64,000 nucleotides of DNA from Pseudomonas fluorescens (GTDB lineage: Bacteria > Pseudomonadota > Gammaproteobacteria > Pseudomonadales > Pseudomonadaceae), in contig NZ_LT907842.1 in assembly GCF_900215245.1 (NCBI RefSeq), forward strand, positions 2,666,001 to 2,730,000, read 5' to 3'. The translations under genes were made by a program, and so were the position numbers. The notes beneath the pieces were generated by a model, which searched no databases, was not told where the DNA came from, and worked only from the letters and a program-made list of their open reading frames with translations. Below, in pieces: positions 9,312 through 18,785 of this stretch; positions within the stretch are counted from its first letter, which is position 1, and every line of letters starts with the position of its first letter.

Positions 9312-10580
9312 ATGTCTGATTTGAAAACTGCCGCTCTCGAATATCACGCCCATCCTCGTCCAGGAAAGCTGAGTGTAGAGCTCACCAAAGCCACTGCCAC
9401 TGCCCGCGATCTGTCGCTGGCCTACAGCCCTGGCGTTGCCGAGCCCGTACGTGAAATCGCCCGCGATCCTGAACTGGCGTACAAGTACACCGGCAAAGGC
9501 AACCTGGTTGCAGTGATTTCCGATGGCACCGCGATTCTCGGCCTGGGTAACCTTGGCCCATTGGCTTCCAAGCCAGTCATGGAAGGTAAGGGCGTGCTGT
9601 TCAAGCGCTTTGCCGGCATCGACGTTTTCGACATCGAAGTCGATTCCGAAAGCCCGCAAGCTTTCATCGACACTGTAAAGCGCATCTCCATCACTTTCGG
9701 TGGCATCAACCTGGAAGACATCAAGGCACCTGAGTGCTTCGAGATCGAAAAGGCCCTGATCGAACAGTGCGACATTCCGGTATTCCACGATGACCAGCAC
9801 GGCACCGCGATCGTTACTGCGGCCGGCATGATCAACGCCCTGGAAATCGCTGGCAAAACCCTGGCTGACGCTCAGATCGTCTGCCTGGGCGCTGGTGCTG
9901 CGGCCATCTCCTGCATGAAGTTGCTGGTGAGCATGGGCGCCAAGCTGGAAAACATCTTCATGGTCGACAGCAAGGGCGTTGTTCAGTCCGAGCGTACCGA
10001 CCTGAACCAGTACAAGGCGATGTTTGCCCACGCGACCGAGAAGCGCACCCTGGCTGACGCCTTGAACGGTGCAGACGTGTTCGTTGGCCTGTCCGGCCCG
10101 AACCTGCTCAGCGCCGAAGGCCTGAAGTCCATGGCGGCCAACCCGATCGTGTTCGCCTGCTCCAACCCGGATCCGGAAATCTCCCCGGAACTGGCGCACG
10201 CCACCCGTAACGACGTGATCATGGCCACTGGCCGTTCGGACTACCCGAACCAGGTCAACAACGTATTGGGCTTCCCGTTCATCTTCCGTGGTGCCCTGGA
10301 CGTTCGCGCCAAGCGCATCAACGAAGAGATGAAAGTAGCGGCCGCCAACGCCCTGCGTGAACTGGCCAAGCTGCCGGTGCCTCAGGATGTCTGCGATGCC
10401 TACGGTGGTGCCCCGCTGGCGTTCGGCCGTGAGTACATCATTCCGAAACCAATGGATAAGCGCCTGATCACCCTGATCTCCGATGCCGTGGCTAAAGCCG
10501 CCATCGAGACCGGTGTGGCCACCCTGCCGTATCCGAAGCACTACCCGCTGCAAAGCGTGGATGATGTGTTCAACGGCTAA
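9312..10580 (+). CDS. maeB: NADP-dependent malic enzyme (short form)
   Basis: Oxidatively decarboxylates malate to pyruvate, giving NADPH. The 422-residue protein has the malic-enzyme N-terminal domain with the SPGVAEPVREIA and KGNLVAVISDGTAILGLGNLG motifs, the FHDDQHGTAIV metal-binding signature, and a Rossmann domain (CLGAGAAAISC). It lacks the C-terminal phosphotransacetylase-like domain of the long MaeB found in enterobacteria, as is usual in Pseudomonas. ATG at 9312 is preceded by a GGAA-type site. The 288-bp gap before it contains only the rpmE terminators and an AT-rich promoter region (9120-9165). Confidence 0.94.
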   Translation: MSDLKTAALEYHAHPRPGKLSVELTKATATARDLSLAYSPGVAEPVREIARDPELAYKYTGKGNLVAVISDGTAILGLGNLGPLASKPVMEGKGVLFKRFAGIDVFDIEVDSESPQAFIDTVKRISITFGGINLEDIKAPECFEIEKALIEQCDIPVFHDDQHGTAIVTAAGMINALEIAGKTLADAQIVCLGAGAAAISCMKLLVSMGAKLENIFMVDSKGVVQSERTDLNQYKAMFAHATEKRTLADALNGADVFVGLSGPNLLSAEGLKSMAANPIVFACSNPDPEISPELAHATRNDVIMATGRSDYPNQVNNVLGFPFIFRGALDVRAKRINEEMKVAAANALRELAKLPVPQDVCDAYGGAPLAFGREYIIPKPMDKRLITLISDAVAKAAIETGVATLPYPKHYPLQSVDDVFNG

Positions 10581-10600
10581 GCGGTTGTAGCGCACCAACA

Positions 10601-10635
10601 AAAAGCCCCGGCTCTCACGAGTCGGGGCTTTTTTG
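10601..10635 (+). terminator. Intrinsic terminator after maeB
   Basis: AAAAGCCCCG and CGGGGCTTTT arms around a short loop (GCTCTCACGAGT), ending in six T. Typical Rho-independent terminator. Confidence 0.9.
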
Positions 10636-10669
10636 TGGCGATTCGCTTGGGCCTAGTGGGGCTCCAAGG

Positions 10670-10759
10670 GTGGGAGCGGGCTTGCTCGCGAACGCGGTGG
10701 GTCAGTCGCCAGGTTCATTGACTGACACTCCGCTTTCGCGAGCAAGCCCGCTCCCACAT
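10670..10759. repeat. REPIN-type inverted REP doublet
   Basis: Inverted arms GTGGGAGCGGGCTTGCTCGC and GCGAGCAAGCCCGCTCCCAC around a variable centre, between the convergent maeB and ponA genes. Confidence 0.95.
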
Positions 10760-10773
10760 TGGATCTGCGCGAG

Positions 10774-13239
10774 TTAGAAGAGATCGATCGGCGCCGCCTC
10801 ATCCGCCGGCAGCGGGCTGCCCGGTGCAGTGCCGTTACCCAGCTCGTTGACCGACGGCGGGGTGTCTTCGCTCTTGAACAACTCGAAGTACGCATTTGGC
10901 GTGCTGGGTGAAGCCGCACGGCCACTCACCGGATCGATCCGCAGGCTGAGAATGCCTTCCGGCTCAGGTTGGGTGTGCAGCGGCTTGTCTTTCAAGGCCG
11001 CGCCCATGTAGCTCATCCAGATCGGCAGGGCGACGGTGCCACCAAACTCGCGACGACCGAGGCTTTCCGGTTGGTCATAACCAGTCCATACGGTGGTCAC
11101 GTAATCACCGTTGTAGCCGGAGAACCAGGCGTCCTTGGACTCGTTGGTGGTACCGGTCTTGCCGGCGATGTCTGCACGGCCCAAGGCCAGGGCGCGACGG
11201 CCGGTGCCTTTCTTGATCACGTCTTCCAGAATGCTGTTGAGGATATAGGTGGTACGGCCATCCACGATACGTTCAGCTACCGCCGGTGCTTGTGGCTCGG
11301 TTGGCGCCGGGGCGTTTGCAGCTGGCGCTGCGCCGGGTGTCGGCTCGATGGTGATGCCACCGTTGCTCGGTGCGGCGATGCCATCAGGTGCTGCAACCCC
11401 GTTGACCACATCGCCCGGCACGCGCGGCGGGTTGGCGGTGAACAGTGTGTCGCCATTGCGGCTCTCGATCTTGTCGATCAGGTACGGCGTGATCTTGTAG
11501 CCGCCGTTGGCAAAGGTGCTCCAGCCGGTGGCGATTTCCATCGGCGTGAGGGTCGCGGTGCCGAGGGCCAGGGACAGGTTGGGTGGCAGGTCCGACTTGT
11601 TGAAGCCGAAGCGCGTCATGTAGTCGATAGTCTTGCCAACGCCCATCGCCTGCAGCAGGCGGATCGACACCAGGTTACGCGACTTGTACAGCGCCTCGCG
11701 AATACGGATCGGGCCGAGGAACGTGTTGGTGTCGTTCTTCGGACGCCAGACCTTGTCCAGGTACTCGTCGACAAACACGATCGGCGCGTCGTTGACCAGG
11801 CTGGCGGCGGTGTAGCCGTTGTCCAGTGCAGCGCTGTAGACGAACGGTTTGAAGCTTGAGCCCGGCTGGCGCTTGGCCTGGGTGGCGCGGTTGTAGTTGC
11901 TTTGCTCGAAGGCAAAACCACCGACCAGGGCGCGGATGGCACCGTTCTGCGGGTCAAGAGACACCAGCGCGCCTTGAGCCACAGGCACCTGGCTGAATTT
12001 CAGGCTGTCGTCTTTCTGGCGTTTTACGCGGATCAAGTCACCCACCTGCGCCACGTCCGACGGCTGCTTGGGCATCGGGCCCATGCTGTTGGTGTTCAGG
12101 AAGGGGCGTGCCCACTTCATGCTGTCCCACGACACATGGCCTTCACCGGTGCGGGTCAGTACTTGCACGCCATCCTTCTTCACTTGGGTGACGATGGCCG
12201 GCTCCAGGCCGCTGATGGGGCGCTGTTTGCTCAGTTCGGTGGTCCAGGCGCTCAGGGTTTTGCCGGGCAGGCGCGATTCGGGGCCGCGATAGCCATGGCG
12301 CTGGTCATAGGTGATGAGGCCGTCATGGACAGCGTTGTTGGCGATGTCCTGCAAGTTGCTCGGAACAGTGGTGGTCACACGGAAGCCTTCGGTGTAGGCC
12401 TCGCTGCCATAACGGCCGACCATTTCGGCACGCGCCATTTCGGCGATGTACGGTGCATTCACTTCCGGTGTCGGCACGTGATAGCTGGCATTCAACGGCT
12501 CGGCGACGGCGCTTTCATAGGCGGCCTGGTCGATCTTGCCCAGCTTGTACATGCGCCCCAGGATCCAGTCGCGACGCTCTTTGCTGCGCGCGGGGTTGGC
12601 CAGTGGGTTAAAGCGTGACGGGGCCTTTGGCAGGCCGGCAATCATTGCCATCTGCGCCAGGCTGGCGTCACGAATCGACTTGCCATAGTAGACCTGGGAC
12701 GCCGCTTCGATCCCGTAGGCGCGGTTGCCCAGGTAGATCTTGTTGACGTACAGCTCAAGGATTTCGTCCTTGGTCAACTGACGTTCGATCTGCAATGCCA
12801 GCAGGATTTCAGTGGCTTTACGCGAAAAGCTGCGCTCGCTGGTGAGGAAAAAGTTCTTCGCCACCTGCATGGTGATGGTGCTGCCGCCGGACTGAATGTG
12901 TCCGCTTTTTACCAGCTGTGTGGCGGCACGCACCAGGCTGCTGGGGTCTACGCCGTAGTGATTGGCGAAATTATCGTCTTCAGCCGACAGCAGCGCGTTA
13001 ATGAAATTGGGTGGAATGTCGGCGAAACGGATCGGTGTACGGCGCATTTCGCCGAACTCCGCGATCAGTTTTTCATCGCTGCTGTAAACCCGCAAAGGAA
13101 TCTGCAACTGGATACTTCTGAGCGCCTCTACGGAAGGCAAACCCGGACTAAGGTAGAGGTAGGCACCGCTGAGTACGAGCAGCAGCCCGCAGACGATCGC
13201 GACAATGGAGTACCCGAAAAACTTCAGCAGACGAATCAA
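10774..13239 (-). CDS. ponA: Penicillin-binding protein 1a (bifunctional peptidoglycan synthase)
   Basis: Inner-membrane class A PBP that polymerises and crosslinks peptidoglycan. The 821-residue protein has an N-terminal anchor (about residues 9-31), a GT51 glycosyltransferase domain with catalytic Glu87 (SAEDDNF), an OB-type insertion, and a transpeptidase domain with Ser461-xx-Lys464 (SSFK), SxN at 520-522 (SRN) and KTG at 694-696. An Ala/Pro-rich insert at about 615-655 interrupts the transpeptidase domain and looks like a flexible loop. The best start is TTG at 13237-13239 (M/L-IRLLKFFGY), with a GGAA site about twelve bases away; no ATG fits. It is divergent from pilM, as elsewhere in Pseudomonas. 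Confidence 0.95.
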   Translation of the reverse strand: MIRLLKFFGYSIVAIVCGLLLVLSGAYLYLSPGLPSVEALRSIQLQIPLRVYSSDEKLIAEFGEMRRTPIRFADIPPNFINALLSAEDDNFANHYGVDPSSLVRAATQLVKSGHIQSGGSTITMQVAKNFFLTSERSFSRKATEILLALQIERQLTKDEILELYVNKIYLGNRAYGIEAASQVYYGKSIRDASLAQMAMIAGLPKAPSRFNPLANPARSKERRDWILGRMYKLGKIDQAAYESAVAEPLNASYHVPTPEVNAPYIAEMARAEMVGRYGSEAYTEGFRVTTTVPSNLQDIANNAVHDGLITYDQRHGYRGPESRLPGKTLSAWTTELSKQRPISGLEPAIVTQVKKDGVQVLTRTGEGHVSWDSMKWARPFLNTNSMGPMPKQPSDVAQVGDLIRVKRQKDDSLKFSQVPVAQGALVSLDPQNGAIRALVGGFAFEQSNYNRATQAKRQPGSSFKPFVYSAALDNGYTAASLVNDAPIVFVDEYLDKVWRPKNDTNTFLGPIRIREALYKSRNLVSIRLLQAMGVGKTIDYMTRFGFNKSDLPPNLSLALGTATLTPMEIATGWSTFANGGYKITPYLIDKIESRNGDTLFTANPPRVPGDVVNGVAAPDGIAAPSNGGITIEPTPGAAPAANAPAPTEPQAPAVAERIVDGRTTYILNSILEDVIKKGTGRRALALGRADIAGKTGTTNESKDAWFSGYNGDYVTTVWTGYDQPESLGRREFGGTVALPIWMSYMGAALKDKPLHTQPEPEGILSLRIDPVSGRAASPSTPNAYFELFKSEDTPPSVNELGNGTAPGSPLPADEAAPIDLF

Positions 13240-13456
13240 GGCTTTTGGATTTCCAGAGAAAAGAATGAGTTAGGCGTCGGGGCATGCATGGCAAACGATG
13301 GATCGACCCGAGCAGCAGATAAAAAGCGGGAAAAAACGCTGGGCATTAAAGCATTTTCGGCTTGGGGCGTCATTCGTGCCAGTTAAACAAGTCGACCGAA
13401 TGCACCGCACCCGGCCGCAATCAGGCGGTATGACAGGCAAAGTTTTGGGGAGTTTT

Positions 13457-14113
13457 ATGAGAAAGGGATTTTTCAGGCGAAAAGCCGACACGCTGCTGGG
13501 CGTCGACATCAATGACGCAGCTATCAAGCTGATTGAGCTGGCCCATTCAGCCAGTGGCTACAGCGTTCAGTCCTATGCTGCGCAGGCGTTGCCTGCCAAT
13601 GCCGTGGTCGATGGCACGCTGTTGGACCTTGAAGCGATAGCGCGGACGTTGCAGCAGGCGTTATCTCGCTTGCACACGTCCGCCCGGCAGGCGGCCGTGG
13701 CGGTGTCGGGCCCATCGGTCATCACGCGGGTGATCGAAATGGAAGCGGGGCTCAGTGACGAGGAAATGGTCTGGAAAATCCAGATGGAGGCCGACCAGTA
13801 CATTCCTTACCCGTTGGACGATGTTGCCATTGATTTTCAGGTCCGTGGCCCGTCGCCCCAGGGCGCGGCGCGGGTCGAGGTGTTGCTGGCGGCCTGCCTC
13901 AAGGAGCAGGTCGAGGCCCGCGAAGCGGTTTTGGCCCTGGCCGGGCTGGCGGCGCGAGTGGTGGACGTCGAAGGGTTTGCATTGGAGCGCGCTTGCCGTC
14001 AGGATTTCGCCAGCTTCACGCCGGGCCATCGGGTTGATGGCGCACAATGGGCCGTGGATGCCCACGGGATGGGAGTTGCTTGCGGGTTGGCCCTGAGGAG
14101 TTTCGCTGGATGA
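13457..14113 (+). CDS. pilM: PilM-like protein with a large internal deletion
   Basis: Only 218 residues against about 354 in typical PilM. The N-terminal part is well conserved: phosphate-1 motif at LLGVDINDAAIKLIEL (13-28), the EADQYIPYPLDDVAIDF signature (111-127) and LAGLAARVVDVEGFALERA (161-179). The protein then jumps, in frame, to the family C-terminus ACGLALRSF (208-216). The missing stretch normally carries the phosphate-2 and adenosine motifs of the actin-like fold, so ATP binding is doubtful. The frame is open and pilN follows with a 4-bp ATGA overlap, so it is not an obvious pseudogene. The start is ATG 13457 with GGGGAG four bases upstream. In type IV pilus systems PilM is the cytoplasmic partner of PilN. 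Confidence 0.85.
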   Translation: MRKGFFRRKADTLLGVDINDAAIKLIELAHSASGYSVQSYAAQALPANAVVDGTLLDLEAIARTLQQALSRLHTSARQAAVAVSGPSVITRVIEMEAGLSDEEMVWKIQMEADQYIPYPLDDVAIDFQVRGPSPQGAARVEVLLAACLKEQVEAREAVLALAGLAARVVDVEGFALERACRQDFASFTPGHRVDGAQWAVDAHGMGVACGLALRSFAG

Positions 14114-14661
14114 CACGAATCAATCTTTTGCCTTGGCGCCAGGCGCTGGCGGAGCGGCGGCGCAAATACTTCCTGATATGTCTGCTGGCGTTCGCCGGTG
14201 TGGCGCTCGCGGCGGTTTGGCTGGCGGACCAGGTCATCGATCAGGCTATAGACCGTCAGGTGACGCGCAACAATCACCTGACTAAAGACGTCGCCGTTCA
14301 GGACGCCCGCATCAAGACCATCGACGACTTGCAGGAGCAAAGCCAGCAACTGGCTGCGCGCATGAAGGTCGTTCAGGACCTGCACGAATCCCGCTCGGCC
14401 AGCGCCCAGCTGTTGGACCAGTTGGCCCGTGCTGTGCCGGATGGGGTGCATCTGCACGAGGTTGTAGCCAGGGGCAACACCGTGAGTGTCAGCGGCAGTG
14501 CCGAATCCAGCCAGGATATCGCCCAGCTGATGCGTCGCCTGGAGGCATCAGAAGGTGCTCACGCCACGCGACTGCAACAGGTACGTGCGCAAGGGCAAGG
14601 TGGCGGCAACGCCTTTCAATTGATGGTGCGCCAGGGGGAATCCACCGAGGCCCAGCCATGA
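14110..14661 (+). CDS. pilN: Type IV pilus inner-membrane alignment protein PilN
   Basis: A 183-residue bitopic protein. The cytoplasmic N-terminus MTRINLLPWRQALAERRRK contains the INLLPWR motif that binds PilM. One transmembrane segment lies at about residues 22-42, followed by a periplasmic coiled coil and a ferredoxin-like domain (PDGVHLHEVVARGNTVSVSG). Size is close to the usual 190-200 residues. It overlaps pilM and the pilO-pilP fusion by 4 bp each (ATGA), so translation is coupled. Confidence 0.92.
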   Translation: MTRINLLPWRQALAERRRKYFLICLLAFAGVALAAVWLADQVIDQAIDRQVTRNNHLTKDVAVQDARIKTIDDLQEQSQQLAARMKVVQDLHESRSASAQLLDQLARAVPDGVHLHEVVARGNTVSVSGSAESSQDIAQLMRRLEASEGAHATRLQQVRAQGQGGGNAFQLMVRQGESTEAQP

Positions 14662-15629
14662 GCCTGCCCAGGCTCGACTTTTCCACGCTCTCTCACAACG
14701 CTGCTAAATGGCCCCTGCCGGGCAAGGTTCTGCTGGGCTGTGCGCTGGCAGGTCTGGTGTGGGGGGTGGGCGATGGTTGGTTGCTGACGCCGGCAGGCGA
14801 GCGGTTGCACACGTTGGAAGCGCAGGAAGTGGCGCTGCAACAGGACCTCACACAAAAGGCTGGGTTGGCAGACAGTCTTGAGCACCGTGCCCGCCAGGAG
14901 CAGGTGATGCAGGAGGCGGTTGGCGGGCTGTTACGACAATTGCCCGGTGAGTCGGATATGCCTGGCTTGCTCGACGACATTGCGCGGCTGGCGGCTGCCA
15001 ACGGTTTGGTGGTCGAGGGCGTCACGGTCCTCGACGAACTGTCTCTGCCGCTCTTCATCGAGGAACCGGTGCAGGTGGCGGTTTTTGGCGCCTACCATGA
15101 CCTGGTGACGTTCGTGAGTGCCTTGGGCGGGTTGTCGCAGATCGTCACGGTGCACGATGTTGCGCTTCGCTCTGATGGGCCGTTAGTGCGCCTTGAGCTA
15201 CTGGCCAAGGCTTATCGCGGCAGGTTGCCTGGCGGCAAGCCTGAGCGCGTTGTCGAGCCGGTGGCGCAATTTGTCTACGATGCGACCTCTTTGCGTGATC
15301 CGTTCCAGCCCCCTGCCTCGCAGGCCTATCACGCGCCAGGCCAGCCGGCACCTGCACCGGACTTCGCGCGTAAACGTGGAGTGCTCGAAGGTCTGGCCCT
15401 CGATCAAGTCGAAATGGTCGGCACCTTGTCCCGCGGCACACAAACCTTCGTCCTGCTGCGCGCAGCCTCGGCTGTGCACCGCCTGGCGGTGGGTGACTAC
15501 CTGGGCCCCAACCACGGCCGGGTCACAGCCATTCATGCCGGCCATATCGAGCTGGCCGAGCTGTTCCCGGATGAGCAGGGCGCATGGCTACAGCGCTCGC
15601 GAACCCTGGTGTTAACTATCAACTCATAA
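14658..15629 (+). CDS. Fused PilO-PilP alignment-subcomplex protein
   Basis: One 323-residue frame takes the place of two genes. Residues 1-188 are PilO-like: a transmembrane segment at about 23-43, a coiled coil (50-90) and a ferredoxin-like domain (PGLLDDIARLAAANGLVVEG; FGAYHDLVTFVSALGGL). Residues about 203-323 match PilP: VYDATSLRDPFQPPAS, then LEGLALDQVEMVGTLSRGTQ and the GDYLGPNHGRVTAI beta-domain. PilP is normally a separate lipoprotein that links PilNO to the secretin PilQ; here its signal peptide and lipobox are gone and it hangs from PilO instead. The frame is continuous, with a 4-bp overlap upstream and 12 bp to pilQ. Confidence 0.88.
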   Translation: MSLPRLDFSTLSHNAAKWPLPGKVLLGCALAGLVWGVGDGWLLTPAGERLHTLEAQEVALQQDLTQKAGLADSLEHRARQEQVMQEAVGGLLRQLPGESDMPGLLDDIARLAAANGLVVEGVTVLDELSLPLFIEEPVQVAVFGAYHDLVTFVSALGGLSQIVTVHDVALRSDGPLVRLELLAKAYRGRLPGGKPERVVEPVAQFVYDATSLRDPFQPPASQAYHAPGQPAPAPDFARKRGVLEGLALDQVEMVGTLSRGTQTFVLLRAASAVHRLAVGDYLGPNHGRVTAIHAGHIELAELFPDEQGAWLQRSRTLVLTINS

Positions 15630-15641
15630 CGGAATCAACCA

Positions 15642-17027
15642 ATGAAAAGGACTTTCTCGTCCTTCGGTGTGGCGCTATGGATAGCGTTCACGGCACCGAT
15701 GGCTTTTGCTGTGCCCAATCGCCTGGACCTGATCCAGCTGCCACCTCCCGGCAGCTCGGCGTTGAGTACCCACTATTCCGGCGACAAGCTGACCCTCAAC
15801 TTCCAGGACATCGCTTTGCGCGCTGTATTGCAGCAGATTGCGGATGTCGCCGGGCTTAATCTGGTGGCCAGCGACGATGTGCAAGGCTCCATCACCTTGC
15901 GGCTCAAGGAGGTGCCCTGGGATCAGGCACTGGAGCTGGTGTTGCAAGCCAAGGGGTTGGACAAACGTGTGAAAGCCGGTGTGTTGCTGGTGGCGCCGGC
16001 CGAAGAGTTGGCCGCACGCGAACTGCTGACACTGGAGGCGCGCAAGCAAATGGCCGAGTTGGCGCCCTTGCGCCGGGAACTGTTGCAGGTCAATTACGCC
16101 AAGGCGGCGGACCTGGCCAAATTGTTCCAATCGGTCACCAGCCTGGAAGGCATCCCCGATGAGCGCGGTTCGGTCGCCGTGGATGAACGTACCAACAACA
16201 TCATCGCCTACCAGACCGGCGAACGGCTCGAAGAGCTGCGGCGGATCGTGGCGCAGCTGGATGTCCCGGTGCGCCAGGTGATGATCGAGGCGCGGATCGT
16301 TGAAGCCAATGTCGATTACGACAAAAGCCTTGGCGTGCGCTGGGGTGGGCGCCTCAACCGTGGCAATTGGGGGGCGGGCGGTATCAACAAACCGTTGGCC
16401 GAGGGCGCTGAACCGTCGGAAAGCCTGCCCAGCTCGCCGTTTGTCGACATGGGTTCGCTCACCGGTACTTCAGGCCTGGGTATCGCTTATATCACCGACA
16501 ACCTGCTGCTGGACCTTGAGCTGACGGCCATGGAGAAAACCGGCAACGGTGAAATCGTCTCGCAGCCCAAGGTGGTCACCTCTGACAAGGAAACCGCGCG
16601 GATCCTCAAGGGCACCGAGATCCCTTATCAGGAATCCACCTCGCGGGGTGCCACGTCGGTGTCGTTCAAGGAGGCCTCGCTGTCGCTGGAGGTGACGCCA
16701 CAAATCACCCCTGATGGCTGGGTGGTCATGGAGGTCAAGGTCACCAAGGACGAGCCTGACTATCTGAACAAGCTCAACGACGTGCCGCCGATCAAGAAAA
16801 ACGAAGTCAACGCCAAGGTGCTGGTCAAGGATGGCGAGACCATCGTCATCGGTGGGGTTTTCTCCAATACCCAAAGCAAAGTGGTAGATAAAGTGCCATT
16901 TTTGGGCGATGTGCCGTATCTTGGCCGCCTTTTCCGGCGCGATGTGCTGGCGGAAAGAAAATCCGAGCTGCTGGTATTCCTGACTCCGCGTATTATGAAT
17001 AACCAGGCGATTGCTGTGAGTCGTTGA
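15642..17027 (+). CDS. pilQ: Short secretin, PilQ/HofQ-like
   Basis: An outer-membrane secretin of 461 residues, much shorter than the roughly 700 residues of pilus PilQ. It has a signal peptide (1-23, ending MAFA), an STN/N0 domain (about 47-115, [20 protein letters not shown]), a secretin N1 domain (about 125-215) and the secretin core (about 235-455, with the [17 protein letters not shown] signature). The N-terminal AMIN domains that bind peptidoglycan in pilus PilQ are absent. The length resembles HofQ/ComE secretins linked to DNA uptake. It ends four bases before aroK. Whether it serves pili or DNA uptake cannot be told from sequence. Confidence 0.9.
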   Translation: MKRTFSSFGVALWIAFTAPMAFAVPNRLDLIQLPPPGSSALSTHYSGDKLTLNFQDIALRAVLQQIADVAGLNLVASDDVQGSITLRLKEVPWDQALELVLQAKGLDKRVKAGVLLVAPAEELAARELLTLEARKQMAELAPLRRELLQVNYAKAADLAKLFQSVTSLEGIPDERGSVAVDERTNNIIAYQTGERLEELRRIVAQLDVPVRQVMIEARIVEANVDYDKSLGVRWGGRLNRGNWGAGGINKPLAEGAEPSESLPSSPFVDMGSLTGTSGLGIAYITDNLLLDLELTAMEKTGNGEIVSQPKVVTSDKETARILKGTEIPYQESTSRGATSVSFKEASLSLEVTPQITPDGWVVMEVKVTKDEPDYLNKLNDVPPIKKNEVNAKVLVKDGETIVIGGVFSNTQSKVVDKVPFLGDVPYLGRLFRRDVLAERKSELLVFLTPRIMNNQAIAVSR

Positions 17028-17031
17028 TTCT

Positions 17032-17550
17032 GTGCGAAATTTGATTCTTGTAGGACCGATGGGGGCTGGAAAAAGCACCATCGGCCGTTTGCTGGCCAAA
17101 GAGCTGCGCCTGCCGTTCAAAGATTCCGACAAGGAAATTGAATTGCGCACGGGTGCCAATATCCCATGGATCTTCGATAAGGAAGGCGAGCTGGGCTTTC
17201 GCGACCGCGAGCAGGCGATGATTGCCGAGCTGTGCGGCTGCGATGGCGTGGTATTGGCCACCGGCGGCGGCGCCGTCATGCGCGATGAAAACCGCCGGGC
17301 ACTGCATGCCGGTGGCCGCGTGGTCTATCTGCACGCATCGGTCGAGCAGCAGGTGGGCCGCACCGCCCGCGATCGCAACCGCCCATTGTTGCGCACGGCC
17401 GACCCGGCAAAAACGTTGCGGGACTTGCTGACGTTGCGTGATCCGCTTTATCGGGAAATCGCCGATCTGGTGGTGGAAACCGATGAGCGGCCGCCACGAA
17501 TGGTCGTTCTCGACATTCTTGAACGCCTGGCACAGTTGCCGCCCCGTTAA
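17032..17550 (+). CDS. aroK: Shikimate kinase
   Basis: Phosphorylates shikimate in the chorismate pathway. The 172-residue protein has the P-loop GPMGAGKST (9-17 region), the shikimate-binding DSDKEIE motif, GFRDRE, the Walker B-like ATGGGAV motif and the lid arginine region RDRNRPLL. The start is GTG at 17032, four bases after the pilQ stop, so it is expressed with the pil genes. The pilQ-aroK-aroB-damX order is conserved in gammaproteobacteria. Confidence 0.96.
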   Translation: MRNLILVGPMGAGKSTIGRLLAKELRLPFKDSDKEIELRTGANIPWIFDKEGELGFRDREQAMIAELCGCDGVVLATGGGAVMRDENRRALHAGGRVVYLHASVEQQVGRTARDRNRPLLRTADPAKTLRDLLTLRDPLYREIADLVVETDERPPRMVVLDILERLAQLPPR

Positions 17551-17674
17551 AGCCTGGCCCGAAATGCGCTATTCTCGGCGACGCGTTATCAGCCTTCGGG
17601 GTGTGGCGTAGAGCCATCAGGCGGCGTCAGATCCGAGCGTTGCCGATCGTACATATATCTTCACGCGGGGACAC

Positions 17675-18775
17675 ATGCAGACACTTAAGGTCGATCTAGG
17701 CGAGCGCAGCTACCCAATCCATATTGGCGAAGGTTTGTTGGACCTGCCCGAATTGCTCGCTCCGCATATTGCCGGGCGGCAGGTGGCGATCATCTCCAAC
17801 GAAACGGTCGCGCCGCTGTATCTTGAGCGTCTGAGCCGCAGCCTCGCGGCGTATTCGGTGATCTCAGTGATCTTGCCTGACGGCGAGGCCCACAAGAACT
17901 GGGAAACCCTGCAACTGATCTTCGATGGGCTGCTGACTGCGCGCCATGACCGTCGTACCACCGTGGTCGCCTTGGGCGGCGGTGTGATCGGCGACATGGC
18001 CGGTTTTGCGGCAGCCTGCTACCAGCGCGGTGTGGACTTTATCCAGGTGCCGACCACCTTGCTTTCCCAGGTCGATTCGTCGGTGGGCGGCAAGACGGGC
18101 ATCAACCACCCGCTGGGCAAGAACATGGTCGGCGCGTTCTATCAGCCCAATGTCGTGCTGATCGACACCGCCACCCTCAACACGCTGCCGCCGCGCGAGT
18201 TGTCGGCGGGGCTGGCAGAAGTCATCAAGTACGGACTGATCTGCGACGAGCCGTTCCTGACCTGGCTCGAAGAACATATGGATGCCCTGCGCGCGCTGGA
18301 CCAGGTGGCGCTGACTGAAGCGATTTCTCGTTCCTGCGCGGCCAAGGCGCTGGTGGTGAATGCCGATGAGCGGGAGTCCGGTGTACGCGCCACGCTGAAC
18401 CTGGGCCATACCTTCGGCCATGCGATCGAAACGCACATGGGCTATGGTGTGTGGTTGCATGGGGAAGCCGTAGCGGCTGGCACAGTGATGGCATTGGAAA
18501 TGTCGCAACGCCTGGGCTGGATCAGTGCCCAGGAGCGGGACCGGGGTATACGCCTGTTCCAGCGCGCCGGCTTGCCGGTCGTTCCACCCTTGGAGATGAC
18601 CGAGGCGGATTTCCTCGAACATATGGCAATAGACAAGAAAGTGATCGACGGTCGCCTGCGACTGGTGTTGCTGCGCCACATGGGCGAAGCGGTAGTGACC
18701 GACGATTATCCGAAAGAGATTTTACAGGCCACGCTGGGAGCGGATTACCGCGCCCTGGCCCAGCTTAAAGGTTAA
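17675..18775 (+). CDS. aroB: 3-dehydroquinate synthase
   Basis: Second step of the shikimate pathway, converting DAHP to 3-dehydroquinate with bound NAD and zinc. The 366-residue protein has the [45 protein letters not shown] and [12 protein letters not shown] motifs, the last carrying zinc-ligand histidines. Full length. ATG at 17675 is preceded by GGGG. A 124-bp gap separates it from aroK. Confidence 0.97.
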   Translation: MQTLKVDLGERSYPIHIGEGLLDLPELLAPHIAGRQVAIISNETVAPLYLERLSRSLAAYSVISVILPDGEAHKNWETLQLIFDGLLTARHDRRTTVVALGGGVIGDMAGFAAACYQRGVDFIQVPTTLLSQVDSSVGGKTGINHPLGKNMVGAFYQPNVVLIDTATLNTLPPRELSAGLAEVIKYGLICDEPFLTWLEEHMDALRALDQVALTEAISRSCAAKALVVNADERESGVRATLNLGHTFGHAIETHMGYGVWLHGEAVAAGTVMALEMSQRLGWISAQERDRGIRLFQRAGLPVVPPLEMTEADFLEHMAIDKKVIDGRLRLVLLRHMGEAVVTDDYPKEILQATLGADYRALAQLKG

Positions 18776-18785
18776 TAAGATCCCG

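Noticed and set aside
9207..10601. 464-codon minus-strand frame opposite maeB
   Set aside because: Shadow of the malic-enzyme gene; no plausible start site and no recognisable domain.
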